DNA of 64,000 nucleotides from Rahnella aquatilis CIP 78.65 = ATCC 33071 (GTDB lineage Bacteria; Pseudomonadota; Gammaproteobacteria; Enterobacterales; Enterobacteriaceae). The position numbers and the translations under genes are program-made. Shown here one piece after another: positions 17,848 through 26,152 of this stretch. Where the stretch lies: positions 186,001 through 250,000 of the forward strand of contig NC_016835.1 of assembly GCF_000241955.1 (NCBI RefSeq), read 5' to 3'. Every line of letters starts with the position of its first letter. Position 1 is the first letter of the stretch. The notes beneath the pieces are model-generated. The model did no database searches, had not been told where the DNA came from, and saw only the letters and a program-made list of their open reading frames with translations.

Positions 17848-18633
17848 ATGACAGCTAAAACCATGATTGACGTGCGTAACCTGAACCTGACTTTTGGCGA
17901 AGGAGCAAAAAACACGCAGGTGCTGACCGATGTGAATATCGCCGTGCGTGAAGGCGAGATTTTCGGGCTGGTGGGCGAATCCGGTTCGGGCAAAACCACG
18001 GTGCTGAAATGTCTGGCGGGACTGTTTACCCACTGGCAGGGCGAGCTGGAAATCGACGGCCAGCAGCTTGAACACCGCATTGGCCGGGAGCGTTGCAGAC
18101 TGGTGCAGATGGTGTTTCAGGATCCGTATGGTTCACTTCATCCGCGTCATACCATCGGCGACATTCTGGAAGAGCCGCTGCAAATCCACCGTATCGATCA
18201 GCGGGAACAGCGGATCAACACCATTCTGGAAAAAGTCGGTCTGAACCGCGCTTTCCGCAGCCGTTACCCGCATCAGCTTTCCGGCGGTCAGCGTCAGCGT
18301 GTGGCGATTGCACGGGCGCTGATCCTTAAACCGCGTGTTTTGCTGCTCGACGAACCGACTTCTGCGCTGGATGTTTCCGTGCAGGCGGAAATTCTCAATC
18401 TGCTGTTCGATCTTCAAAAAGAGGAAGGGCTGACGTATCTGATGGTGACGCATGATCTGGGCGTTATCGCCCATCTCTGCCAGCGCGTCGCGGTGATGAA
18501 GTACGGCAAAATCCTCGAAACGCTGGACACCGACGCCCTGCTGCGCGGCGATATCCATGATGATTACACCCGCACGCTGGTGGATGCCAGCCGTGATTAC
18601 AGCCGCGAAATGGCGGCGAAAGTGATGTTATAA
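17848..18633 (+). CDS. ABC importer ATPase, DppF/OppF type
   Basis: The 261-residue second ATPase has Walker A GESGSGKTTVLKCL, the signature LSGGQRQRVAIARAL and Walker B VLLLDEPTSALDVSV. AAGGAG precedes the ATG, nine bases after the previous stop. It completes a five-gene importer and is the last gene of the operon, followed by a terminator. Confidence 0.93.
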   Translation: MTAKTMIDVRNLNLTFGEGAKNTQVLTDVNIAVREGEIFGLVGESGSGKTTVLKCLAGLFTHWQGELEIDGQQLEHRIGRERCRLVQMVFQDPYGSLHPRHTIGDILEEPLQIHRIDQREQRINTILEKVGLNRAFRSRYPHQLSGGQRQRVAIARALILKPRVLLLDEPTSALDVSVQAEILNLLFDLQKEEGLTYLMVTHDLGVIAHLCQRVAVMKYGKILETLDTDALLRGDIHDDYTRTLVDASRDYSREMAAKVML

Positions 18634-18647
18634 GGTGAGGTGAGGAT

Positions 18648-18685
18648 AAAGGTCGCTGTAACGCCAATGGTGCAGCGGCCTTTTT
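18648..18685 (+). terminator. Terminator of the enolase/ABC operon
   Basis: AAAGGTCGCTG pairs with CAGCGGCCTTT (one G-T pair), followed by a T-run, 15 bases after the last stop codon. Confidence 0.85.
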
Positions 18686-18767
18686 ACTTCTTATCCCGGA
18701 TCCTGCCCAACGTAATTCCCGGCCATAAACGGCGCGTCAGTTTCACGGTGCAGGAGTTGCGCCACTC
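18684..18767 (-). pseudogene. Degenerate exoX fragment
   Basis: Read on the minus strand, this stretch encodes EW...CTVKLTRRLWPGI and then TLGRIRDKK and a stop. The first part matches the middle of ExoX (EWICTVKLSRRLWPGIK). At DNA level, 18718-18753 equals 11478-11513 of exoX with two mismatches in 36 bases, in the same orientation. It has no start codon of its own and cannot make a working nuclease. It is a relic of duplication or rearrangement. Confidence 0.75.
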
Positions 18768-19076
18768 ACATCAGCAAAATTTGTTTCAAGATGTAATTTA
18801 TCCGCGTAAATGAGAAATTCACATTAGCAAAGAGGGGGCAAAAATTATTAAGAATGGTCTTAATCATCGGGTATTCATTCTTTTTAAAGTAAAATGAATT
18901 CAATGTAATGAAAGGAACTTCTGTACTAAGATAATGCTTAATGTATCTGAAAATAAAAATGTGTCTTTGAGTTTTGCTTTAGAAAGGGATGGGTTGATAT
19001 AAAAATCATAATTATCATCATGGTACGTTTGCCAGATGCCTGCTATCTTAGTTAAAAAAACTGTTGGGGCGAAGGC
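18768..19076. other. AT-rich gap before the T6SS block
   Basis: These 309 bases are AT-rich and contain no gene I can support. The 16-base string GTCTTAATCATCGGGT at 18857-18872 recurs exactly at 61286-61301, downstream of another gene. Confidence 0.5.
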
Positions 19077-19328
19077 ATGAAGCTGCTGAATAATATATAT
19101 GAATACCGTGACTGGATGATTAAAGACTATCTGCATCTTGATGATACATTCCCCTCGGTTTTCGAACCTGACGAGATTGAAATAGATATTTTGCGGCAGG
19201 CACCAAAAGAATTTCCGTGCCTTGTGCAACTTGTAGAAGATGAGTCCGGTAATTATCCACAGTTTTTTCAATTTATATACCGATCGCAGGTAGAAGAATG
19301 GGCCCGGCTATTCGGTATTGTTCGTTAG
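19077..19328 (+). CDS. Small acidic protein of unknown function
   Basis: The frame encodes 83 residues with a plausible soluble composition, acidic in the middle (FEPDEIEIDIL) and aromatic at the end (EEWARLFGIVR). GAAGG lies directly before the ATG. It points towards the 3' end of the type VI cluster (105 bases away) on the opposite strand, and its AT content is higher than its neighbours, which fits accessory DNA. I do not recognise a family; an immunity-type protein is conceivable but unsupported. Confidence 0.5.
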   Translation: MKLLNNIYEYRDWMIKDYLHLDDTFPSVFEPDEIEIDILRQAPKEFPCLVQLVEDESGNYPQFFQFIYRSQVEEWARLFGIVR

Positions 19329-19433
19329 AGAAGATCTTTATTTCAACGGGCTACCTGCGGCGGTGTTTTAATGCTTAACGTTACCGGCCAGTTAAACAGC
19401 GAACCATTCACTTTTCGCAAAGCGATTAAACCA

Positions 19434-20489
19434 TTAACATCTTCTTTCATTCCGGATCCTGCCCAGTTTCATCGTCACCTCTTTCGGCATTTTATCCAGA
19501 TTATCTTCCCGCAACCCCATCACCACGTTGTAGCCCGCCATTAGCCTGGGATCGCCCAGGCGCGGCAGCGGTGCGAGCTTCATCGGAATCGTCAGCGTCA
19601 GGCTGGCATCGTAATCACACCCCAGATAGACGCGCAGCAGGGTAAACACGTCTTCACGCAACTGACCGCCGGGCAGCCAGCCTTTGGCCTCTGCCGCGTC
19701 TTCGGTAAACATTTCTACACCGATGCAGTAGTTAGCATCCTCCGTATGACTGCCAAGAACCAGATGATCGCTCAACCTTTGTTGTTCTGAAAAAGAGAAT
19801 CTCGCTCGTTTGCCGGCGGCCATTCGCGTGACCTTATGCGGTTTTACGGTGACCTGCGTGTTGGGCGCCTGTGAGCGGATCACACTGACAATCCCCTCCG
19901 CCGTGCGGGTGGTTCTGACCAGCGGCTGCAGTAACGCCAGCAATCGCGAGGCGGGTACGTCGCCACTGCCGGTGATACCGGTCAGGGCCATCAGGCTGCG
20001 CGACGTTTTGTCGGTACCGCCGTCCTCAAAGGTGGCGGGATAATTGTACTTTCGCCAGATGCGGTAAAACTGCGTCATCATCCGGTGGTTGAAGATGTCT
20101 AAAAAGGCTTCCAGCGCCTCGTGACCTTCGCGTCGCTGAGCAATATCATCGATGTAACCGGTCGGCAGCGGCGAGTCCACGCCGTATAATCCCATGAAGG
20201 TGGCGCGCACCGTCGGCGGTGTATCAGGGCATTCTTCGCGCGTTTCGACGGCTTTAAGTTCGCTGACCGGAAAACCCATCCCCGGATGCGGACGAAAGCG
20301 CACCGCATCGTTTTTCGGCGAGAAGGTGCTGCCGATCGGTTTGTTATCCGAGAGTTGTTTCTCCAGCAGCTGGCAGAAACGGTAGAAGTTAAACGCGTAC
20401 GCCCGGTCGTTACCGTCCTTGTCCCGCCAGAATTCCTTCAGGACGTTCTCTTTCTTTTTTGCATCGTCATCAAAATCATCTGGCATCAT
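19434..20489 (-). CDS. tssG: T6SS baseplate protein TssG
   Basis: This 351-residue protein has the TssG layout: RFRPHPGMGFPVSELKAVE near the start, then the FMGLYGVDSPLPTGY motif, EAFLDIFNHRMMTQFYRIWRKY, and MVLG-type segments to the end. TssG is a wedge component of the phage-like baseplate, binding TssF and TssK. The start is set to ATG 20489, which overlaps the tssF stop codon (TGATGATG); a longer in-frame extension would lie inside tssF. It is the last gene of the T6SS operon here. Confidence 0.92.
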   Translation of the reverse strand: MMPDDFDDDAKKKENVLKEFWRDKDGNDRAYAFNFYRFCQLLEKQLSDNKPIGSTFSPKNDAVRFRPHPGMGFPVSELKAVETREECPDTPPTVRATFMGLYGVDSPLPTGYIDDIAQRREGHEALEAFLDIFNHRMMTQFYRIWRKYNYPATFEDGGTDKTSRSLMALTGITGSGDVPASRLLALLQPLVRTTRTAEGIVSVIRSQAPNTQVTVKPHKVTRMAAGKRARFSFSEQQRLSDHLVLGSHTEDANYCIGVEMFTEDAAEAKGWLPGGQLREDVFTLLRVYLGCDYDASLTLTIPMKLAPLPRLGDPRLMAGYNVVMGLREDNLDKMPKEVTMKLGRIRNERRC

Positions 20490-22264
20490 CAGAACAACAC
20501 CCGCGTCAGGCGGCGTTCCGGCCATGCCCATTGTGTCCCGGACTGGCTGAGTGTCACCGTCAGCTGAATGAACCGGCGGATATCGGCGTACTGGGTGTAG
20601 AACTGCTCCAGAACCTCGCAAAACAGCAGGGCGTCACCCAGACCACAGAACTGATGTTCATCCAGGGTTACGCGGATGGCCACGCCGTGCCAGCCTTCAG
20701 CGGGGTAGTGCGACGGTGCGTATTCAACATGCGTGATGCCTGCAATGCGGCGCGCGTTTTCCGGGTCATGCGTCCAGTCCAGCAGGCTGAGCGCGTGACG
20801 CAGCGTGCCGATCTCCATCAGACCGGCGATGGCCTGCGGATGCAGCAGCGATAACACCTGCCACTGATAAAGTTCAGCGGCAGGCGGGTAATACGGCATC
20901 GAGGGACGCTTGCGGGTCGCACACTTCAGCTCAAGATTACCCAGCGCAGTTTCGCCGTCGAAGACGCTCTCCTGCAACGCCATGCGCGGCCAGGCACCGT
21001 TGGTGCAGGTCATGTTCAGGCGCATTTTCAGGCCGTTCTGCGCCTCGTGGGTGCGTCCCCCGAGCATTAAAATGGTCTCGTTCAGCCCGGACGTTCCCCG
21101 GTACATGCGGGTGTGGTAATAACGGTCAGGCCAGTTTTTTGCATACTGGAGCATGCCGCCTTTCTCACGGAACTGGCTGTAGGGCACGTAGCTGAACTCA
21201 GTGTTGTCCTCGGTCACTTCCGCGACATCATTAACCGCATAGATTTCAGTGCGGCCGTCGCTGAGCCGGTGCGGACGCAGGCGGTAATCGCTGACCGCGG
21301 CGGTCACGGACAGCGGCTGGGCCAGCAGGCGGAACAGGTTGATCACCGGCACGCAGTGCATGCGGATGGCATCCGGCGGCACGGCCAGATCGTATGGCCA
21401 GCGCTCGCTGAGCGTCACCTCGATATCAAAGGCGGTGGTGTCGGCCGGGAAGGTCAGGGTCTCCAGCCCGCGCAGCTGCATAAAGAAATAGCGTTCGGGG
21501 GAAGTGAAATACTCCAGCCACGGGCGCACCTCGCCGCAGAGTGCCGGGCTGTCGCTTTCCGGCCAGATTGAGGCGTCGTTTTCTGCCTGCCAGCGCGGCA
21601 CAAACTGCACGTCCACCGGCGTCAGCACTGTCGATTCCTGCCAGAACCGCACGTTTACCCGCTTTATCTGACGGCTGAGAGCCAGATACAGCGCAGACTG
21701 CAGCACGCGGTCGCCGTTGAGATACAGGCTGATGTTCTGCCAGTCGGCGCGGCGGATTTCAGTGAGGGCGGGCAGGGTAAAGCGCAGTTTCAGCGCCTGC
21801 TGGCCTTCCTGCAGGGTGAATAACGAGACGTTATCGAGGGCAAACGGATGCACCTTCAGGTCGCGGGTCGTGCGGTAGGCACAGCGCTGGTTGTCATTGC
21901 CCGGCGGCCGGGTTAACAGTTCGCTTTCTGCCGGTAATATTTCCTCGCGGATGTGCAGCGCAGGCGCCGCCGGTGTCAGTTCGACAATCGCGGTGGAAGG
22001 CAGGGTGCGGTTGATCACCGGCAGCAGGTGCGAGAGCAGCGGCTCGGTCAGCTCGGGAATATCGTCATCTATCTTCTGACGCAGCTTGGCCATCATCAGC
22101 GAAAAGCCCTGAAACAGCCGTTCGACGGAGTCATCGCGCGGTACCGGACTGCCATCTAATCCCAGTGCACGCCCCAGTTCCGGGAATTCTTTCGCAAACT
22201 CCAGCCCGGCTTCCTTCAGGTAGCGCATTTCGCCGTCAAAATATTTTAAGAAATCGTCTTCCAT
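20489..22264 (-). CDS. tssF: T6SS baseplate protein TssF
   Basis: At 591 residues this is the normal length for TssF (VasA/ImpG). It begins MEDDFLKYFDGEMRYLKEAG, a near-invariant TssF start, followed by FAKEFPELGRALGLDG and RLFQGFSLMMAKLRQKIDDD. The later part carries AENRDE-like barrel segments and the typical DRYYHTRMYRGTSGLNETIL. It forms two copies per baseplate wedge with TssG. The ATG overlaps the end of tssJ. Confidence 0.95.
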   Translation of the reverse strand: MEDDFLKYFDGEMRYLKEAGLEFAKEFPELGRALGLDGSPVPRDDSVERLFQGFSLMMAKLRQKIDDDIPELTEPLLSHLLPVINRTLPSTAIVELTPAAPALHIREEILPAESELLTRPPGNDNQRCAYRTTRDLKVHPFALDNVSLFTLQEGQQALKLRFTLPALTEIRRADWQNISLYLNGDRVLQSALYLALSRQIKRVNVRFWQESTVLTPVDVQFVPRWQAENDASIWPESDSPALCGEVRPWLEYFTSPERYFFMQLRGLETLTFPADTTAFDIEVTLSERWPYDLAVPPDAIRMHCVPVINLFRLLAQPLSVTAAVSDYRLRPHRLSDGRTEIYAVNDVAEVTEDNTEFSYVPYSQFREKGGMLQYAKNWPDRYYHTRMYRGTSGLNETILMLGGRTHEAQNGLKMRLNMTCTNGAWPRMALQESVFDGETALGNLELKCATRKRPSMPYYPPAAELYQWQVLSLLHPQAIAGLMEIGTLRHALSLLDWTHDPENARRIAGITHVEYAPSHYPAEGWHGVAIRVTLDEHQFCGLGDALLFCEVLEQFYTQYADIRRFIQLTVTLSQSGTQWAWPERRLTRVLF

Positions 22265-22797
22265 TACTGACTTTTCCTCAGTTGCAGCCGGTTGTCATTG
22301 AGCTCAACGATCTGGTCTTTACTGTCATCGAGGTCGCTGCGTTCGAGAACCAGCCGCCAGGTGTTGTTTGTGACATCCGGTGCCATAAAGAGGGCCACCA
22401 CGGCGACAAACTGTGCGTCGGCATGCAGCGGCACGGCCACCGTCGCCTCTGCGTCCGGCATTACCTGGACAACCTGCCGGTCGAGCAGGTCAGCGGCCAG
22501 CACGGTGTTGTCCTGCCTGAGCAGGGCGGCGTAGCTGGCCGTATCGAAGGTTTTACGGTCTTTGAGCTGATAAACGCGAACCACCGTCGGCAGCGCCTCG
22601 CCGCCTTCGTTGCTGTTGAGCGCGGCGCGGGAGGTCAGCTTCAGATGCAGGGTGTCTATTTTACGGTAGAGCACGGCATCGGCGACCGCAGAAGCGCCGT
22701 TGCCCACGCGCTGCGTCAGGCCGCAGCTGCTAATCAGTAAGGGCAGTAAAAACAGCACGGTGCCGCGTCTTACTCGCTGGAAATTATCGGGCGTCAT
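22264..22797 (-). CDS. tssJ: T6SS outer-membrane lipoprotein TssJ
   Basis: The protein has a signal peptide and lipobox (LISSC) followed by a beta-sandwich with LHLKLTSRAALN, VVRVYQLKDRKTFDTASY and AAVVALFMAPDVTNNTWRLV, typical of TssJ. It anchors the TssJLM membrane complex and contacts the periplasmic end of TssM. The start at 22797 overlaps the tssM stop; an upstream ATG at 22818 is possible but lies further inside tssM. Confidence 0.9.
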   Translation of the reverse strand: MTPDNFQRVRRGTVLFLLPLLISSCGLTQRVGNGASAVADAVLYRKIDTLHLKLTSRAALNSNEGGEALPTVVRVYQLKDRKTFDTASYAALLRQDNTVLAADLLDRQVVQVMPDAEATVAVPLHADAQFVAVVALFMAPDVTNNTWRLVLERSDLDDSKDQIVELNDNRLQLRKSQ

Positions 22798-25700
22798 GGT
22801 GCGTTGTGTCCTCCGCATTGTCCGTGGCCAGGCCCGGAGAGGTAAATATTTGGGCCGGCAACGTAAAGCGTCGCAGGGTCAGCAGTTCCAGCGGGCCACC
22901 GCCGCTTTGGGTGCGTAACACCACGTTCAGCGTCTCTCTGGTGGCGGTTTGCCAGCTCAGGCGATAGCGGCTGCTGTCGAGCTGTTCAACCTGCGCCTTA
23001 TCGAGTAAACGCAGCCAGGCCCAGCCTCCGTCCGCCTGAAAATAGCTCTGGAAGGCGTCGGCGCTTTTCCCTGATGCCGCGACCGGTGAGTACGTCAGGG
23101 ACACCTGTGGATGATCGCTGGCGGCGTCTGGCCAGCGGAACGTCTGCCAGCCCGGCAGCTGGTTAAAGTACTTCAGGGTGGCGTCGTCTATCTGCAGGTC
23201 AGTTTCTACCACGTTGCGGGTCGGGCGGATCTGCAGCTCAAAGGTCACGCCGGGTTTGCCCTGCGGGAAGACGCGGCGGCCAAGCTGGCTCAGCTGGTTA
23301 ACCGCGCTGAGGAAGTCCGGGTTGATGCTCATTCCCTGGGTGTTGAGCGGGTCAGGTACCCAGCTGTCACCCTGCTTTTCCAGCACGCCGGCCAGTTGCC
23401 GGGTAATAAACTGGTCAATCAGGCCGGTATCCGGCGTCAGATAGTGAGCCAGCTGGGTGAAATCCGCGTCATTTTTGGTGTTATCGAACGGGTAGCGTCC
23501 GGTAAATTCCGCCTGCCACGGGTTCTGCACCTGAACCTGCCAGGCGCTGTTGATCCCCTGCTGTGCCGGAGTCATCACGCCGTTCCACGCCTGTTCCAGC
23601 GGCTGGACAAACGCGGCGTCGGCAAAGCTGCTCCACTCTCCGCCAAGGCTGGCCGCCAGAAGCTGTGCGTAGTGACGCCCCTGCGACAGCGTGGTGTCAC
23701 CGTTGCTGAAGGCGGATCTGACCAGGTTTTGTGCCATCGCCTGCGGGTCGGAGGCATTGGCCACCTGCATCAGTTGCAGCCGCGTTTGTGACACCTGCAG
23801 CAAATAGTTGCTGACGGAAACGACGGCGGTGTTTTGCACGGTTTGCGTTTCACCTGCCGCCGGGGTTTCCGGCGGTAACACGGCCAGCAGCGGGGCGAAG
23901 GTCTCGCTCAGTACGCGGGTCGGGTCATTGCGCCCGCCGGCAAATCCGGCGTCCGGCGTGGTTTTCGACACCAGCTTTTGTGCCGATTTCAGCAGGGAAT
24001 CCCCCATCGCTTCGCGGTGCTGACCGGCCGCGCCCTGATAACGCAGGGTGCGGCTCAGGGCCAGCAGCGGCGACTGACGGGCATCGGCCAGCCGGGTCAG
24101 CTGATCGAGGGAGGTGCTCAGCGAGTCGCTGGTGTTCCAGCGGATGCTGTTGAGGAAATTGAGCCAGGCGCTGGTGTAATCGGCAAAGTAGCGTTCGGTC
24201 AGGCGGTACTGCAGCGGGTCTTTGGTCAGCAGCTGTTGTTCGCCTTTATCATCCAGCACCCAGTCGGAGGTGACGTGGCGTGCCGCCGCCGCTTTATCAA
24301 TCGCGTCGCTGACTTCCCCCTCCCAGGCTTCACGGGTGAACATGCCCGGCAGGGTGTCATCGGTGGAGAACAGCTGACCGCCGGCAAACTCTCCAAGCAG
24401 GCTGTCGAGCGTGACGTCGGCATAGTGCGGCGACACGCTCAGCAACACCTGCTGATACAGCGCGTTTTCGCTGTTGCTGATGCCTTTCTGGCTGCGCAGA
24501 ATAGTGCGCACGTTGGCCACCAGAGTGTCATCGGCAGGCAGCTTCCACTGCGGATGGCGCGGCAGTTGCTGCAGATAAAAGGCGAGCAGTTTGTCTGAAC
24601 GGGCCAGCCATTCTCCGGGAGCCACGCCGTCCGGCACCGTCCACAGAGGAGACAGCACCGGCTGCATAAAGGCCGGATCGGCGTGTTCAGGATGCATCAG
24701 CATCAGGTAAGCTTTCAGCTGCTGATAGGCCAGTTTCCCGGCCAGACGTCGTTCGGCAGAGCCCGGCGGCAGGGACACAAACGCCTGCAGCCGGTCTTTC
24801 AGCGCGTTAACCATAGGCGTTATCAGCAGAGCCTGACTTTGCCGGGTATAGGCGGGCCACAGTGCTTCGATCACCGCATCGCGCTGATCAAGACCGAAGC
24901 GGTGCAGCCACGGCGAGCCGTTTTGCTGCCACCACAGCAGGCGGTCAATGTTGTCCTGCAGGGCGACGCTGCGGGTCAGCGTGTCGGACATCGGGGCCGG
25001 CGTGCGGGCCGCCTGCAGCAGCGCCTGGCTGTCGGCGATAAGCGCGCGGTTGGCACAGGCAGATATTCCCATGCCGAGTACCCACAGCCCCGCCAGCGTC
25101 AGCGTGCCGATGGCCAGTCTGTCACCGGTGGACAGGTGGTCGCGGCGGCCCTGTTGCATCCGGCTTTGCGCGATAACGCCGTTCCAGGCGGGGGACAAAT
25201 AGCAGGCGTGGGAGCGTTGCTGAACAGAAGCTGATTCAGGGGCAGCAGGCATAAAGAAGATGCCGCCGGCCAGCACGCGCTGATTCTCACCGAGCCACGG
25301 CTGAAAACGCTGCCTGAGCAACGCGCCGGTGTGGTGTTTCAAATCCCCAGACAGCTGCAGCAGCCAGGCCCAGTGTTTGTTCTCGTTCAGCTGCGCAATG
25401 CCCTGTGGAATGAGCGTGGCGGCCAACTGACTGAGCTGGTCATCAAGTGAGACCGGCGTGCCCGCCGGCCAGTGACAGCCGATACTCTGCACCGGGCGGT
25501 CGTCCTGTTCCCACTGCGGCTCACTCAGGCACACGCCAAACACCGGCGGACGCCAGCTGAGGGTGTGCCCGAGCGCGATAAACTGCCGATATACGGTGTC
25601 GCTGTTGCCCGCCGGCAGCGTCTGATTAGGCACCGGCTGCGTAGTCCACAGGTATTGCGGCTCAGCCGTCACATCAGTGACCCACAGCACGGCGTTAAAG

Positions 25701-26152
25701 GCGCGGCGCCCGCGCATGTCGCGCAGCTGCGTCACGGCGGCTAAATCCAGCGCATCGGCCTCGCCACACCAGATTAGGACGGCGTTCTGGCTTTCCTGCC
25801 AGCGCGCCTGCGTCAGGCCGGGGGCGATTTTTTCCACCACCGCTGCCTCACCGGTGACCAAAAGCCACGGCTGTTTGTGTTTCCAGTGCCAGTCATAGCG
25901 GTGACGCAGGGTGAAACGCAGGGTATCAAACGCCGTGATGCGCGCATCGTCCTGTGTCTCGGGCGGGCGGTTAAAATCGAGCAATTCCAGGGCGAAGGCG
26001 TAGCGGGCCAGCAGAAAATAGCTCAGCAGGATGACGCCGGTTGCCCACCAGGCTACGCCGTGGGTGAGGGTTTCCCCGTCCACGCTCAGCCACAGGACGC
26101 TCAGGGCCAGGGCGAGCATCACCACCAGCATCAGGTGAAGGCTTTTAGTCAT
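22784..26152 (-). CDS. tssM: T6SS membrane protein TssM (IcmF), Walker A degenerate
   Basis: The protein has about 1122 residues, with two N-terminal membrane segments, a cytoplasmic domain, a third membrane segment (IGTLTLAGLWVLGMGISACA) and a long periplasmic region ending in the TssJ-binding part. It spans the inner membrane and forms the T6SS trans-envelope channel. Where many TssM proteins have a P-loop, this one reads PWLLVTGEAAVVEKIAPGL (about residues 96-113), so Walker A is missing. The start ATG 26152 overlaps the upstream stop by eight bases. TssL is not encoded nearby. Confidence 0.92.
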   Translation of the reverse strand: MTKSLHLMLVVMLALALSVLWLSVDGETLTHGVAWWATGVILLSYFLLARYAFALELLDFNRPPETQDDARITAFDTLRFTLRHRYDWHWKHKQPWLLVTGEAAVVEKIAPGLTQARWQESQNAVLIWCGEADALDLAAVTQLRDMRGRRAFNAVLWVTDVTAEPQYLWTTQPVPNQTLPAGNSDTVYRQFIALGHTLSWRPPVFGVCLSEPQWEQDDRPVQSIGCHWPAGTPVSLDDQLSQLAATLIPQGIAQLNENKHWAWLLQLSGDLKHHTGALLRQRFQPWLGENQRVLAGGIFFMPAAPESASVQQRSHACYLSPAWNGVIAQSRMQQGRRDHLSTGDRLAIGTLTLAGLWVLGMGISACANRALIADSQALLQAARTPAPMSDTLTRSVALQDNIDRLLWWQQNGSPWLHRFGLDQRDAVIEALWPAYTRQSQALLITPMVNALKDRLQAFVSLPPGSAERRLAGKLAYQQLKAYLMLMHPEHADPAFMQPVLSPLWTVPDGVAPGEWLARSDKLLAFYLQQLPRHPQWKLPADDTLVANVRTILRSQKGISNSENALYQQVLLSVSPHYADVTLDSLLGEFAGGQLFSTDDTLPGMFTREAWEGEVSDAIDKAAAARHVTSDWVLDDKGEQQLLTKDPLQYRLTERYFADYTSAWLNFLNSIRWNTSDSLSTSLDQLTRLADARQSPLLALSRTLRYQGAAGQHREAMGDSLLKSAQKLVSKTTPDAGFAGGRNDPTRVLSETFAPLLAVLPPETPAAGETQTVQNTAVVSVSNYLLQVSQTRLQLMQVANASDPQAMAQNLVRSAFSNGDTTLSQGRHYAQLLAASLGGEWSSFADAAFVQPLEQAWNGVMTPAQQGINSAWQVQVQNPWQAEFTGRYPFDNTKNDADFTQLAHYLTPDTGLIDQFITRQLAGVLEKQGDSWVPDPLNTQGMSINPDFLSAVNQLSQLGRRVFPQGKPGVTFELQIRPTRNVVETDLQIDDATLKYFNQLPGWQTFRWPDAASDHPQVSLTYSPVAASGKSADAFQSYFQADGGWAWLRLLDKAQVEQLDSSRYRLSWQTATRETLNVVLRTQSGGGPLELLTLRRFTLPAQIFTSPGLATDNAEDTTHHDAR

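Noticed and set aside
18900..19271. 123-codon minus-strand frame
   Set aside because: It overlaps the better supported plus-strand gene at 19077 and reads like a shadow frame.
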